A stretch of 64,000 bases of DNA, from positions 3,224,001-3,288,000 of the forward strand of contig OZ257155.1 of NCBI GenBank assembly GCA_965279355.1, given 5' to 3'. This stretch comes from G965279355 sp965279355 (GTDB lineage Bacteria; Pseudomonadota; Alphaproteobacteria; CACIAM-22H2). A program made the position numbers and the translations under genes. Numbering within the stretch: the first letter of the stretch is position 1; the number at the start of each line of letters is the position of its first letter. Below are positions 50,406 through 60,173 of the stretch, in pieces. Below the pieces are notes generated by a model. It saw only the letters and a list, made by a program, of their open reading frames with translations, was not told where the DNA came from and ran no database searches.

Positions 50406-52109
50406 CTAAGGGGGGCTGCTATTTGGGTCCAGTCTAAAGCGACCGAGCGGGCTCTGGAGGAGATTCTGTATATCCTGCTGATCCAGCAGAATCTTTAGCC
50501 CTTCCGATTTCAAAGTCTGTGCTGGCCAGATGACGACAAATCGCCCGCGCCAGTGCTGCCAGTAAAGCGGTTGCAGCGCATAGGTTGAGGGATCGTCCTT
50601 GCGATAGTTGATGACGATGCCATTGGGGTGTTGGTCCACCCAGGCGACGGCCTCGTGCTCGTGGACATGGGTGACGGGCTGGGCCAGCCGGCCGACAAAA
50701 TGATACTGGCCGTGATAGTCGTTGAGGTTTGCTACCGGCTTTCCGTCGGCTTGCGCGCGCGCGATCACCGCCGCAATGCGGGTGCCGTCAAGACGGGGCC
50801 GCAAACCGTCAAAGACCGCAAGCTGAACCGCAACCAGCAGCGCGACGATGACGGCGGTCATGGTTCCGATCCTCGCCCCGGCAGCGCGGGGGGCGTCCAG
50901 AATGACGACCAGCACGAGAACGACCAGCCCCGCGAGCGCGATGACACCCAGGACGCCGACCGGCGGAATGTCCGCCAGGTCTTCGTGGATGAAGGCGAAG
51001 CGCGCCGGATCGGGTGCAATGACCAGCAGTGCCACGGCGACGATGAGCACAGGCAGGAGCGGCGGCAGGCGCCACCAGCGCCCGTCGACGTATTCGCCGG
51101 CAACCGCAAAGCGGGCCAGCAGCAGGGAGAATACGGTCAGCATCGGCAGAAGGTAATGCGGCTGCTTGCCGCTGATCGCCGAGAACACGATGAACACGGG
51201 GACGATCATGCAGAGACAGAACTGCACGCCGGATTCGCGCCAGACACGCCGCGCGTAAAGGCTGCGCCAGAAGGTCGGCCACCACAGCCACGGGAACGCC
51301 ATCACGAACGAAGCCGGCACGTACCACCACCACGGTCGCTCGTGCCACATCGTCTCGACAACGCGCTGGGTGGTCTGGCCGATGAACAGCATATGCGCGA
51401 ATTCCGGCCCACCCGCGAGGGCTGCCGGCCCGGCCCAGGAGAGCGCGATTGCGGCGCCACCGATCACGGCAAGGAGCAGCGAGAAATACCAGCGACCCCA
51501 GGAGCGCGGCCGATCTTCCATCCAGAGCGGCGCCAGCAAGGGGACCGGCAGCAGGTCCAGGAGCTGAACCGGGCCTTTGCTGAGCGTGCCGAGGCCGATG
51601 CCAAGGGCGAACAGGACCCAGCCGGCGAACTTTCTTCCCCGCGCTGCAAGGGCAACACCCACCAGCCCGAGCAGGGTGAAGAACGTCACCATCATGTCGA
51701 AGAAAGTGAGCGAGGCGAAGATCGCAAACAGCGCCGTGCCCAGGGCGGCCAGTGGCGCGACGCCGGCCACCCGCGACGCGGCGGGGAACAGCAGGCGGGC
51801 GAGCCAGACCAGCAGTAGCATCGAGCCCAGGGCAAAGAGCGGCGCCACCAGCCGGCCCCAGATCTCGCTGACGCCGACGAGCGCCCAGCCGGCGTTCATC
51901 AGCCAGAACAGCAGCGGCGGCTTGTGGTGATAGGCAATGCCGTTCAGGCGCGGCACCAGATAGTCGCCGCTGCGCCACATCTCCCAGGCGACCGCGAGAT
52001 AGCGCGTTTCGTCGACCGGCATCGGCGGCCGCATGGCGAGCCCGACGACGACGAGGGCAATCCAGAGAAAAATGGAAACAGCGAGAAGTTGAACGGCGCG
52101 ACGCGGCAT
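50406..52109 (-). CDS. ArnT/PMT-like glycosyltransferase (GT39/GT83-type)
   Basis: 567 residues, about twelve hydrophobic helices. The start of the first periplasmic loop has MPVDETRYLAVAWEMWRSGDYLVPRLNG, where the Asp-Glu (DE) is the expected catalytic/metal motif of the family, followed by HHKPPLLFWLMNAGW. It should transfer a sugar from a polyprenyl-phosphate donor to lipid A or another lipid or protein in the periplasm. It stands alone on the minus strand and is divergent from the TRAP receptor gene. Confidence 0.92.
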   Translation of the reverse strand: MPRRAVQLLAVSIFLWIALVVVGLAMRPPMPVDETRYLAVAWEMWRSGDYLVPRLNGIAYHHKPPLLFWLMNAGWALVGVSEIWGRLVAPLFALGSMLLLVWLARLLFPAASRVAGVAPLAALGTALFAIFASLTFFDMMVTFFTLLGLVGVALAARGRKFAGWVLFALGIGLGTLSKGPVQLLDLLPVPLLAPLWMEDRPRSWGRWYFSLLLAVIGGAAIALSWAGPAALAGGPEFAHMLFIGQTTQRVVETMWHERPWWWYVPASFVMAFPWLWWPTFWRSLYARRVWRESGVQFCLCMIVPVFIVFSAISGKQPHYLLPMLTVFSLLLARFAVAGEYVDGRWWRLPPLLPVLIVAVALLVIAPDPARFAFIHEDLADIPPVGVLGVIALAGLVVLVLVVILDAPRAAGARIGTMTAVIVALLVAVQLAVFDGLRPRLDGTRIAAVIARAQADGKPVANLNDYHGQYHFVGRLAQPVTHVHEHEAVAWVDQHPNGIVINYRKDDPSTYALQPLYWQHWRGRFVVIWPAQTLKSEGLKILLDQQDIQNLLQSPLGRFRLDPNSSPP

Positions 52110-52308
52110 TGCGCTCTGTTAACACAGCTCGCGAGTCGTGCCTACACGCGGAGACCCGTACGAGGTCCAAAATTGGCCAGCAATTAGCGTGATTTGCGGC
52201 GGTTGCCCGGGCCGGCCTCTCGGATGCGTGACGCGCGAAAAGTGCGATCTGGCATGGACATTGCTGATTTCTCCTTTGGATCCACGCAGCGAACCGAGGG
52301 AGAAGGAT

Positions 52309-53397
52309 ATGAAGCGTCGGAAATTTCTCACCGCCACATTCGCGGGTGCCGCCGGCACGTTGGCAGCGCCAGCGATCGTCACGGCGCAGACGACCTTCAA
52401 CTGGCGGATGACCAGCTATTACGGGCCCAACGCCGCCTTCTATTCGGTGGGGCCCGGCAGCGCCAAGGACCTGATCAGCCGGATCGAGACGATGTCGAAC
52501 GGGCGGATCAAGATCCAGTTCTACGGTGCCGGTGAGCTGATCCCCGCGGCAGAAGGCTTCGATGCGGTGTCGGCCGGCAATGTCGAGATGAACTATGCGA
52601 ATGCTTATTTCTGGACCGGAAAAAGCTTTGCCGCCCAGTATTTCACCGCCGTGCCGTTCGGCCTGAACTTCCAGGGCTTCAATGGCTGGTACTACGATGG
52701 CGGCGGTGCCGATCTCTGGCGCGAGGTCTACGACCGCTTCAATCTGGTGCCGATCCTGTGCGGCAATACCGGCGTGCAGATGACCGGCTGGTTCAAGAAG
52801 CCGATCGAAAAGCCGGCGGATCTCAACGGCATCAAGATGCGCATTCCGGGCCTTGCCGGCCGCGCATACCAGACGCTCGGCGTCGATGTCCGGCTGCTGC
52901 CAGGCGGCGAGATCTTTCCGGCCCTCGAGCGCGGTGTGATCGACGCCGCCGAGTTCGTCGGGCCGTATCTCGACCGGCAGCTCGGCCTGCAGCGCGCTGC
53001 CAAGTACTACTACACGACCGGCTGGCATGAGACGGCGACGGCGTCAGAGCTCATCGTCAACAAGGCCGCATGGAACCGCCTGCCGGCCGATCTCAAGGCC
53101 ATTGTTGAGAACGCGGCGGCCGCTTGTAATGTGATCAGCGAAGCCTGGTGCCAGAAGAACAACGCCGAGGCGATGGAAGACCTGATCAAGAACCAGGGCG
53201 TCATCGCGCAGCCGCTGCCGGATACGGTGGTCAAGGCACTGCGCGATGCCAACACGAAGATTCTAGAAGAAGCGGTGGCACGTGATCCGGTAACGAAGAA
53301 GGTCCACGATTCGTACATGGCCTACAAGGCGAAGTACGATTCCTGGGCGGGTTACAGCGAGACCGTCTATCACAACAAGATCCGCACGGGCGGATGA
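52309..53397 (+). CDS. dctP: TRAP transporter solute receptor DctP
   Basis: 362 residues from ATG 52309 with AGAAGGA upstream. The signal sequence is Tat-like (MKRRKFLTATFAGAAGTLAAP). DctP motifs: LISRIETMSNGRIKIQFYGAG, GFDAVSAGNVEMNYAN, and LNGIKMRIPGLAGRAYQTLGVD with the conserved Arg. It binds a carboxylate, possibly an aromatic or keto acid, for the DctQM permease encoded just after it. Confidence 0.95.
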   Translation: MKRRKFLTATFAGAAGTLAAPAIVTAQTTFNWRMTSYYGPNAAFYSVGPGSAKDLISRIETMSNGRIKIQFYGAGELIPAAEGFDAVSAGNVEMNYANAYFWTGKSFAAQYFTAVPFGLNFQGFNGWYYDGGGADLWREVYDRFNLVPILCGNTGVQMTGWFKKPIEKPADLNGIKMRIPGLAGRAYQTLGVDVRLLPGGEIFPALERGVIDAAEFVGPYLDRQLGLQRAAKYYYTTGWHETATASELIVNKAAWNRLPADLKAIVENAAAACNVISEAWCQKNNAEAMEDLIKNQGVIAQPLPDTVVKALRDANTKILEEAVARDPVTKKVHDSYMAYKAKYDSWAGYSETVYHNKIRTGG

Positions 53398-53398
53398 G

Positions 53399-53908
53399 GT
53401 GATCGACAGCGAACGTCTGGCCGGCGGAATCGACTCCTTTACCGATTTCGTCGGCCGCATCACCGCCTGGTCTTCGTTCGCATTGGCGCTGGTCATGGGC
53501 AGCAATGTCCTGCTGCGCTATGGCTTTTCGACCGGCTCCGTCTGGGCGCAGGAGCTTGAGTGGCACCTGATGGCGCCGATCTGTCTGTTCGGCATGTCAT
53601 ACGCGCTGCGCCATGGTGAGCATGTCAGGGTTGACGTGCTATACGCCTCGTTCTCCGAGCGCAACAAGCAGCTCGTCAACGTCATCGCTGCGGTGCTGGC
53701 GATTATTCTGTCGCTGCTGGTGATCCATCTCTCCTGGGCCTACGTCGCGCAGTCATGGACGATCGGCGAGGGCTCTGCCAATCCCGGCGGAATTCCCTAT
53801 CGCTACATCCTGAAGGCGCTGATCCCGGTCGGTTTCGCGTTGTTTCTGATTCAGTCGGTGGCCGAGGCGATCCGGAGCTATCTCGCCTGGCAGAGGGCGG
53901 CCGGCTGA
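53399..53908 (+). CDS. dctQ: TRAP transporter small permease DctQ
   Basis: 169 residues from GTG 53399, one base beyond the dctP stop (TGA G GTG). Four hydrophobic helices, with the family motif GSVWAQELEWHLMAPICLFGMSYALRHGEHVRVDVLY. The stop overlaps the dctM start (TGATG). It bridges receptor and large permease. Confidence 0.95.
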   Translation: MIDSERLAGGIDSFTDFVGRITAWSSFALALVMGSNVLLRYGFSTGSVWAQELEWHLMAPICLFGMSYALRHGEHVRVDVLYASFSERNKQLVNVIAAVLAIILSLLVIHLSWAYVAQSWTIGEGSANPGGIPYRYILKALIPVGFALFLIQSVAEAIRSYLAWQRAAG

Positions 53909-55233
53909 TGCCGACGACCGAAATCCTCGCCATCCTGATGCTGGTGTCGTTTTTCGTCCTGTTGATGGCCGGCATTCCGGTGGCGCTGACGCTCGCCGTC
54001 TCGGGGTTTGTATTCGGCTTTCTCGGTTTCGGGCCGATGCTGTTCAACCTGCTGCCCAGCCGCATCTTCGGCGTGGTGACCAACTACACGCTGATCGCCA
54101 TGCCACTCTTTGTCTTCATGGGGGTGATGCTCGAAAAATCGCGAATGGCCGAGGACCTCATGGAGGTGATCGGCCATGCCGCTGGCAATCTGCGGGGCGG
54201 GCTGGGCATCGGCATCATCGTTGTCGGCGTGCTGATGGGGGCAACCACCGGCATCGTTGGCGCCACCGTGGTGACATTGGGCCTCCTGACTCTCCCGACG
54301 CTCCTTCGGCACGGTTACGACAAGGGTCTCGCGTCCGGCATCATCTGCGCGTCGGGCACGCTGGGGCAGATAATTCCGCCCAGCCTGATCCTGCTGCTTC
54401 TGGCCGACATCCTGAACGAATCCGTCGGAACGCTGTTCGCGGCGGCGATGATTCCGGGGCTGATGCTGGCTGGGATTTATGTGGCCTATATCCTGCTGCT
54501 CGGCGTCTTCCGGCCGAATATGGTGCCGGCGGTTTCGCAGGCGGAACGCGATCTGCTGTCGCGCGGCGATCTCGCCCGCAAGATGCTGCGGGTCGTCGTG
54601 CCGCCGCTGGCGCTGGTCGGCGCGGTGCTGGGCTCGATCATCGGCGGTGTCGCCGCGCCGACCGAAGCCGCCTCCATGGGCGCGCTGGGCGCCATTGTCG
54701 TGATTGCGATCGGCGGCCGGTTCTCCTGGCAGGTGTTGAAGGAGACGGTTCAGGCGACGACCAAGATCACGGCGATGATGATGTTCATCCTGATCTGCGC
54801 GCAGGTCTTCGCGCTGGCCTTCCGCGGGCTTCAGGGCGAACGGCTGGTGCAGGATTTCTTCGCGTTCCTGCCCGGCGGTATCGCCGCCGACATCTGGTTC
54901 CTGATGTTCATCATCTTCATACTCGGCTTCTTCATCGAGTGGATCGAGATCTCCTACATCGCGGTGCCGCTGTTCCTGCCGGTCTTCGTGCAGGCCGGTG
55001 TCGATCTGGTGTGGCTGGCGACGCTGATCTGCGTGAACCTGCAGACCTCGTTCCTGACGCCGCCCTTCGGCTGGGCGTTGTTCTTCCTGCGCGGGGTCGC
55101 GCCGCCGGAGGTGACCACCGGCAACATCTATCGCGGCATCATCCCGTTCGTCGGGATGCAGATCCTGGCCCTGGTTCTGGTGTTCTTCTTTCCCGCCATC
55201 GCGCTGTGGCTGCCCAAGGCGATCGGCTGGTAA
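53908..55233 (+). CDS. dctM: TRAP transporter large permease DctM
   Basis: 441 residues from ATG 53908. About twelve helices; typical features are AMPLFVFMGVMLEKSRMAEDLM, the AGNLRGGLGIGIIVVGVLMGATTGIVGA re-entrant region, GTLGQIIPPSLILLLLADI and APTEAASMGALGA. It carries substrate by sodium symport. A terminator follows 25 bases after the stop, ending the dctPQM operon. Confidence 0.96.
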   Translation: MPTTEILAILMLVSFFVLLMAGIPVALTLAVSGFVFGFLGFGPMLFNLLPSRIFGVVTNYTLIAMPLFVFMGVMLEKSRMAEDLMEVIGHAAGNLRGGLGIGIIVVGVLMGATTGIVGATVVTLGLLTLPTLLRHGYDKGLASGIICASGTLGQIIPPSLILLLLADILNESVGTLFAAAMIPGLMLAGIYVAYILLLGVFRPNMVPAVSQAERDLLSRGDLARKMLRVVVPPLALVGAVLGSIIGGVAAPTEAASMGALGAIVVIAIGGRFSWQVLKETVQATTKITAMMMFILICAQVFALAFRGLQGERLVQDFFAFLPGGIAADIWFLMFIIFILGFFIEWIEISYIAVPLFLPVFVQAGVDLVWLATLICVNLQTSFLTPPFGWALFFLRGVAPPEVTTGNIYRGIIPFVGMQILALVLVFFFPAIALWLPKAIGW

Positions 55234-55258
55234 GAGAGCCGCTCTGCGGGCAAAGAAA

Positions 55259-55286
55259 AACCCCGGAAGCCTGCGCTTCCGGGGTT
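55259..55286. terminator. Bidirectional terminator hairpin
   Basis: AACCCCGGAAGC / GCTTCCGGGGTT perfect 12-bp stem with loop CTGC, preceded by AAAAA and followed by CTCTTT. It separates dctM from the convergent Bax-inhibitor-1 gene. Confidence 0.85.
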
Positions 55287-55314
55287 CTCTTTGATCTGCT
55301 TCTGCAGGGGCGGA

Positions 55315-56031
55315 CTATTCGTCCTTGGCGCCCAGCAGGTGCATCAGCATCGTGAAGAGGTTCACGAAGTCGAGATACAGCGAGAGGGCACCCATGAGGG
55401 CCATCTTGCTGAGGGTCTCTTGGCCGAGATTCTCGACGTACTCTTCCTTGATGCGCTGCGTGTCGTAGGCGGTGAGGCCGGTAAAGACCAGCACGCCGAT
55501 GACCGAGATCGCGAACTGCATCGCCGTGCTGCCGACGAAGATGTTCACGACGCTGGCCAGCACGATGCCGATCAGGCCCATCATCAGGAACGTGCCGAAC
55601 TTCGACAGGTCCGCCTTGGTCGTGTAGCCGTACAGGCTCATCGCGCCGAACAGGCCGGCGGTGATGAAGAACACGCGCGCGACGCTCGCACCCGTGAAGA
55701 CCAGCAGGATCGAGGCCAGCGAGGCACCCATCGTTGCGGCAAAGGCCCAGAAGATCGCCTGTGCGGTAAAGAACGAGAGCTTATGGATGCCGAAGCTCAG
55801 CACCATGATGAAGGCGAGCGGCGCCAGCATCACCACCCACTTGAGCGGCGTGCCGAAGACGATTCCGGCCAGGGCCGTGTTCGCCACGAGATAGGCAACG
55901 ATGCCGCTCAGCAGGACTGCCGAGGCCATGTAGTTGTAGACGCGCAGCATATGCGTGCGCAGGCCTTCGTCGATGGAGACGGCGGCCTGCTCGGCTGTGC
56001 GTGTCACATAAGGATTCTGAAGTTCTGCCAT
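55315..56031 (-). CDS. Bax inhibitor-1/YccA-family membrane protein
   Basis: 238 residues from ATG 56031 with GAGGGA upstream. Seven hydrophobic helices and the family motif AYDTQRIKEEYVENLGQETLSKMALMGALSLYLDFVNLF in part: TGLTAYDTQRI and LSLYLDFVNLF are the recognised signatures. Members are calcium-leak channels or protease regulators of the inner membrane. Monocistronic. Confidence 0.95.
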   Translation of the reverse strand: MAELQNPYVTRTAEQAAVSIDEGLRTHMLRVYNYMASAVLLSGIVAYLVANTALAGIVFGTPLKWVVMLAPLAFIMVLSFGIHKLSFFTAQAIFWAFAATMGASLASILLVFTGASVARVFFITAGLFGAMSLYGYTTKADLSKFGTFLMMGLIGIVLASVVNIFVGSTAMQFAISVIGVLVFTGLTAYDTQRIKEEYVENLGQETLSKMALMGALSLYLDFVNLFTMLMHLLGAKDE

Positions 56032-56183
56032 TTGATTTCCCTCTCTGCTCCCCGAAACGGGTTGTGCCCTTATTCTGCGATCAAATATGGACACTCATTG
56101 GGCGCACTTCAATAGAGATCGCTTTCCCAGGTCCGCTAAGTTCTAAGGATTACAAGGAGTTAATAAATAGCGGATAACCACTA

Positions 56184-58703
56184 TCAGGCATTGCGGAGGA
56201 GCGGCGCCGGCTTCTGGCCCAAGGCGCGCCAGGTGCCAGCCAGCCCGAGCCCCGCCACGACGACGGTGGCGCCGAGAGCGGTGGCGAGAATTGTCCCCGG
56301 CAGCAGGGCAAACTCGATGCGCATGTAATACCGCATCAGCAGCCACGCCGAGAACGCGCCGATTGCCGAAGCGACGATGGCGGTTCCGAAGCCGATCAGC
56401 CCGAATTCCAGCGCGAAGGCGCTCATGATCGTCCGCCGACGGGCGCCAAGGACCTTAAGGACGACGGCGTCGTAGACGCGCCGACGATGCGAGGCGACCA
56501 CCGCACCGGCCAGCACCAGGATGCCCGCCAGCAACGTGATCGCCGCTGTTGCGCGGCCGGCCGTGGCGATCTGTCCCATGATCTGCTCGATGGTGCTGAG
56601 CGCATCCTTGATGCGGATTGCCGACACGTTGGGGAAGCGGTCGATGACTGCCTTTTCAAGCGCATCCTCGGCGCCGTCTGCGACCTGCGCGGTCGCGATA
56701 TGGGTCTGTGGCGCGCCTTCCAGCGTGCCGGGCGCAAAGACCAGCGTGAAGTTGATGCCGAGCGTGGTCCAGTCGATGGCGCGCAGATTGGCGATGGTCG
56801 CCTCGACCTCGCGCCCCAGCACGTTGATCGTGATCGTGTCGCCGATGCCAAGGCCCATTCCGCGCGCGATCTGCGCATCGAAGGAAATCAGGGGCGGGCC
56901 GCTGTAGTCGGGCGGCCACCATTTGCCCTCAACCACACGGCTGCCGGATGGCGGCTCCGCGGAGTAGGTCAGGCCGCGATCGCTGCCGACCGCCCATTGC
57001 GCATCGGCGGCGACGACAGCCTGTTCGACCGGAATTCCGCCGAGCTTCACGATCCGTCCGCGCAGCGATGGCACGCGGCGCACCTGGCCGATGCCGGGCG
57101 TGCTCGCCAGAAGCGCATCGAATTCGGCAACCTGGTCAGACTGGATATCGATGAAGAAGAACGATGGCGCCATCTCAGGGAGCTGCTCGTTGAGCTGGCG
57201 CGCCAGATTGCCCTGCACCATTGCGATCACGACCAGCACCGTCAGTCCGAGTCCGAGCGACAGGACAAGGCCCGACACCGGGCTGCCGGGCCGGTGCAGA
57301 TTGGCCAATGCCAGCCGCAGGCCGGGACGCCCGGTATGCGGCGCGCGTCTCGCAAGGGCGGCCATCAGATCGCCTGCGCCGTAGAACACGACGAACGTGC
57401 CGAATGCGGCGAGCACGAACCACAGGCCAAGCATCCGGTCGGAGGATGCAAAAACGGCGAGGGCGCCGAGCGCCGCGGTCAGGATACCGACGGTAATGGC
57501 ATAAGCGGGACGCGGCCAGCGTCCAGCCGGTGCGACCAGATCGCGGAACAGGGCGGACGGCCGCACGTCGCGGGCGCGCGCCAGCGGCCACAGCGAGAAA
57601 GCCGCCGATGTCAGAAGACCGAACGCGCCAGCCAGCGCCAGCGGTGTCGGATAGAGACCGACTTCGGCGGCGACGGGCAGCTGCTGGGCCAGGATCGGTG
57701 CCATCAGGATCGGGGCGAGCGCGCCGATCACCAGACCGATGACAATACCCAGCAGGGCCATGCTCATGACCAGGATCAGATAGAGACGCATCACCAATGT
57801 GCCGCTGGCCCCCAGACACTTCAGCGTGGCGATCGTCGCGGTCTTGCTTTCGAGATAGCTGCGCACCGCATTGGCGACGCCGACGCCGCCCACCAGCAGA
57901 GCGGTGAGCCCGACCAGGGTCAGGAACATGGTGATGCGGTCGATCCAGCGCTGCACACCGGGAGCACCTTCGCCGGAGCCGCGAATGCGCCAGCCGGCAT
58001 TGGGGAATTGCGCCCGGATCGTGTCGGCGAATAGAGCGGGTTCGACGCCGGGATTGGTCAGCAGTCGGTACTCATGCCGGATCAGGCTGCCCGGCTGAAC
58101 AAGGCCGGTCGATTCAAGGCTGTCGAGCGACACCATGAAACGCGGGCCGAGCGTGAATGCATTCGTCGCGCGATCCGGTTCCGCCGCGATGACGGCGCGC
58201 ACGACAAAGGTTTGTTCGCCGACTTTGACCGCGTCGCCGATTTTCGCGTCGAGCCGGCGCAAGGTCGCGGCTTCCACCGCGGCGCCCCAGGCGCCGTCGC
58301 GTTGTGCCAGGGCCTCCTGAATATGCCCGCCGCCTTCAAGCCTGACGCCCCCGATCAAGGGATAGGCGCGGTCGACGGCTTTCACTTCCACCAGCAGGCG
58401 CGTGGCTTCAGTGCGCGCCATGCCGCGCATCTCGGCGATTACCGACAGCGTGCCGCCTGTCTTGAGTGCGGCGATTTGCTCGGCGGTCGCGACGCGATGG
58501 GTGTAGGCGAATTCGAGATCGCCGCCGAGAATCTGCCGCGCGTTTGCTTCCAGCGCCGTGCGTACGGCCGAGGACAGCGAGCCGACGGCGGCGATGGCCG
58601 CAACGCCGAGGGCCAGGCAGGCGAGGAAAATGCGAAAGCCCTTGATGCCGCCGCGCATCTCGCGGCGGGCAAAGCGGAAGGCCTGCGCGAAGTCGCCGGT
58701 CAT
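56184..58703 (-). CDS. ybbP: Lipoprotein/lysophospholipid-type ABC permease YbbP (FtsX family)
   Basis: 839 residues from ATG 58703 overlapping the ybbA stop (ATGA). Two FtsX-type halves: an N-terminal helix (FLACLALGVAAIAAVGSLSSAV), a large periplasmic domain, three-helix bundle, a second periplasmic domain and a final bundle ending VVVAGLGLAGTWRALGQKP. It forms a MacB-like complex with YbbA and is genetically linked to tesA in Proteobacteria. The exact substrate is not known. Confidence 0.94.
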   Translation of the reverse strand: MTGDFAQAFRFARREMRGGIKGFRIFLACLALGVAAIAAVGSLSSAVRTALEANARQILGGDLEFAYTHRVATAEQIAALKTGGTLSVIAEMRGMARTEATRLLVEVKAVDRAYPLIGGVRLEGGGHIQEALAQRDGAWGAAVEAATLRRLDAKIGDAVKVGEQTFVVRAVIAAEPDRATNAFTLGPRFMVSLDSLESTGLVQPGSLIRHEYRLLTNPGVEPALFADTIRAQFPNAGWRIRGSGEGAPGVQRWIDRITMFLTLVGLTALLVGGVGVANAVRSYLESKTATIATLKCLGASGTLVMRLYLILVMSMALLGIVIGLVIGALAPILMAPILAQQLPVAAEVGLYPTPLALAGAFGLLTSAAFSLWPLARARDVRPSALFRDLVAPAGRWPRPAYAITVGILTAALGALAVFASSDRMLGLWFVLAAFGTFVVFYGAGDLMAALARRAPHTGRPGLRLALANLHRPGSPVSGLVLSLGLGLTVLVVIAMVQGNLARQLNEQLPEMAPSFFFIDIQSDQVAEFDALLASTPGIGQVRRVPSLRGRIVKLGGIPVEQAVVAADAQWAVGSDRGLTYSAEPPSGSRVVEGKWWPPDYSGPPLISFDAQIARGMGLGIGDTITINVLGREVEATIANLRAIDWTTLGINFTLVFAPGTLEGAPQTHIATAQVADGAEDALEKAVIDRFPNVSAIRIKDALSTIEQIMGQIATAGRATAAITLLAGILVLAGAVVASHRRRVYDAVVLKVLGARRRTIMSAFALEFGLIGFGTAIVASAIGAFSAWLLMRYYMRIEFALLPGTILATALGATVVVAGLGLAGTWRALGQKPAPLLRNA

Positions 58704-59425
58704 CGCGTGTCCTGCGTGATCCGTCCGTCATGAATGCGAATGATGCGGTCGCAGCGCGCGGCGAGTTCGCGATCATGGGTGATCAGGACCAGCGTGGCGC
58801 CGCGTTTCGCGCGCAGGCTGAACAGCAGATCGACGACGCCAGAGCCGGTCGTGGTATCGAGATTGCCGGTCGGCTCGTCGGCCAGCAGGAGCGGCGGCTC
58901 CGCCGCGAACGCGCGGGCGAGCGCCACGCGCTGCTGCTCGCCGCCGGAGAGCTGCCCCGGATAGTGGGTGAGGCGGTGGCCAAGCCCGACGGTTTCCAGT
59001 CGCGCCTTCGCGTGATCGAACGCGTTGCGGTCGCCGGCGAATTCCAGCGGGATCGCGACATTCTCCAGCGCCGTCATGGTCGGGATCAGATGGAACGCCT
59101 GAAAGACGATGCCGATGTGATGGCGGCGGAACAGCGCCATCTGGTCTTCGTTCATCCCGCCAATATCGGTGCCGGCAATGCGCACGCTTCCGGCGGTCGG
59201 CTTCTCGAGGCCGGCCATCACCATCAGCAGGGTCGACTTGCCGGAGCCCGAGGGGCCGACGATTGCCACAGTTTCGCCGCGAGCGATGCGTAAATCGATG
59301 CCGCGCAGAATATTGACCTGGCCGGCCGTACTCGCCAACGTGAGATGCAGGCCGTCGATCTCAACGAATGAGGCGGCGTCTGAAACAGGCGCGCTGGCCG
59401 GCTTCGCAGAGGTGACATCGTTCAT
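58700..59425 (-). CDS. ybbA: ABC transporter ATPase YbbA
   Basis: 241 residues from ATG 59425. LolD-like ATPase: Walker A IVGPSGSGKSTLL, signature LSGGEQQRV, Walker B LLLADEPTGNLDTT and ITHDRELAARC. It powers YbbP. Its start codon shares the CATG at 59423-59426 with the divergent tesA start, so the two starts overlap on opposite strands. Confidence 0.95.
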   Translation of the reverse strand: MNDVTSAKPASAPVSDAASFVEIDGLHLTLASTAGQVNILRGIDLRIARGETVAIVGPSGSGKSTLLMVMAGLEKPTAGSVRIAGTDIGGMNEDQMALFRRHHIGIVFQAFHLIPTMTALENVAIPLEFAGDRNAFDHAKARLETVGLGHRLTHYPGQLSGGEQQRVALARAFAAEPPLLLADEPTGNLDTTTGSGVVDLLFSLRAKRGATLVLITHDRELAARCDRIIRIHDGRITQDTR

Positions 59426-60113
59426 GGGAATTTCACGGTGGATACGAGGCGTTCCTGCGGTTGATCGCAGGCCATGGGGATATGGGCTGGCGCGGTGGGC
59501 TGTCAATGCGGCACTCGGGCTGTTTCTGCTGACCGGCATGGCGCAGGCGCAGGACAAGCGGCCGTCGCTGCTGGTGCTGGGCGACAGTCTCAGCGCCGGT
59601 TATGGGCTGGCGCGCGAACAGGCTTTTCCGGAACGTCTCCAGGCGTGGCTGAAGCGCGAAGGCGTTGACGTGAATGTGATCAATGCCGGAGTGTCGGGCG
59701 ACACATCGGCAGGCGGTCTGGCGCGTCTCGACTGGGCGATCGGCAATCAGCCGCCGGGCTTCGCGATCGTCGAACTGGGTGCTAACGACGCGCTGCGCGG
59801 TTTGTCGCCGGCGGCGCTGCATGACAATCTCGACAAGATTCTCACACGCCTGAAGGCGCGCGGCGTGAAGCCAATGCTGGCCGGCATGTATGCGCCGCGC
59901 AATCTCGGGCGCGACTACGTTACGGAATTCGAGGGTGTCTATGGGCGGCTCGCCGAGAAACACGGCGTGCCGCTTTATCCGTTTTTTCTCGACGGCGTGG
60001 CCGGCGATGCAAGTCTGAACCTGCAGGACGGCATTCACCCGAACGCCAAGGGCGTCGAAAGAATCGTCGAACGGATCGGGCCGCGGGTGAAGCGGCTCCT
60101 GGACGGCGGTTAA
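59424..60113 (+). CDS. tesA: Arylesterase/multifunctional GDSL lysophospholipase TesA
   Basis: 229 residues from ATG 59424, the only in-frame ATG before the signal peptide. The long N-region and hydrophobic core (AVNAALGLFLLTGMAQA) make a periplasmic enzyme. SGNH blocks are complete: LVLGDSLSAGYG (Ser), NAGVSGDTSAGG (Gly), ELGANDALRG (Asn) and DGIHPNAKG (Asp-His). It hydrolyses acyl thioesters and esters. The start overlaps the ybbA start on the opposite strand. A GC-rich hairpin follows the stop. Confidence 0.94.
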   Translation: MGISRWIRGVPAVDRRPWGYGLARWAVNAALGLFLLTGMAQAQDKRPSLLVLGDSLSAGYGLAREQAFPERLQAWLKREGVDVNVINAGVSGDTSAGGLARLDWAIGNQPPGFAIVELGANDALRGLSPAALHDNLDKILTRLKARGVKPMLAGMYAPRNLGRDYVTEFEGVYGRLAEKHGVPLYPFFLDGVAGDASLNLQDGIHPNAKGVERIVERIGPRVKRLLDGG

Positions 60114-60117
60114 ACCG

Positions 60118-60150
60118 CTCCCGCGGCGGACCGAAATCCGCCGCGGGGAG
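60118..60150. terminator. GC-rich hairpin between convergent genes
   Basis: CTCCCGCGGCGGA pairs with TCCGCCGCGGGGAG (one bulged G) across the loop CCGAAA. There is no T tract. Its place between tesA and the convergent RRM gene suggests a bidirectional terminator. Confidence 0.5.
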
Positions 60151-60173
60151 CTGATCGTCGTCAGACGAGAGGC

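Noticed and set aside
50628..51818. 396-codon plus-strand frame across the glycosyltransferase gene
   Set aside because: Antisense of a clear twelve-helix membrane protein; highly charged low-complexity translation.
57175..57819. Second gene inside ybbP on the same strand
   Set aside because: A different frame within a continuous FtsX-family protein; no start signal or domain.
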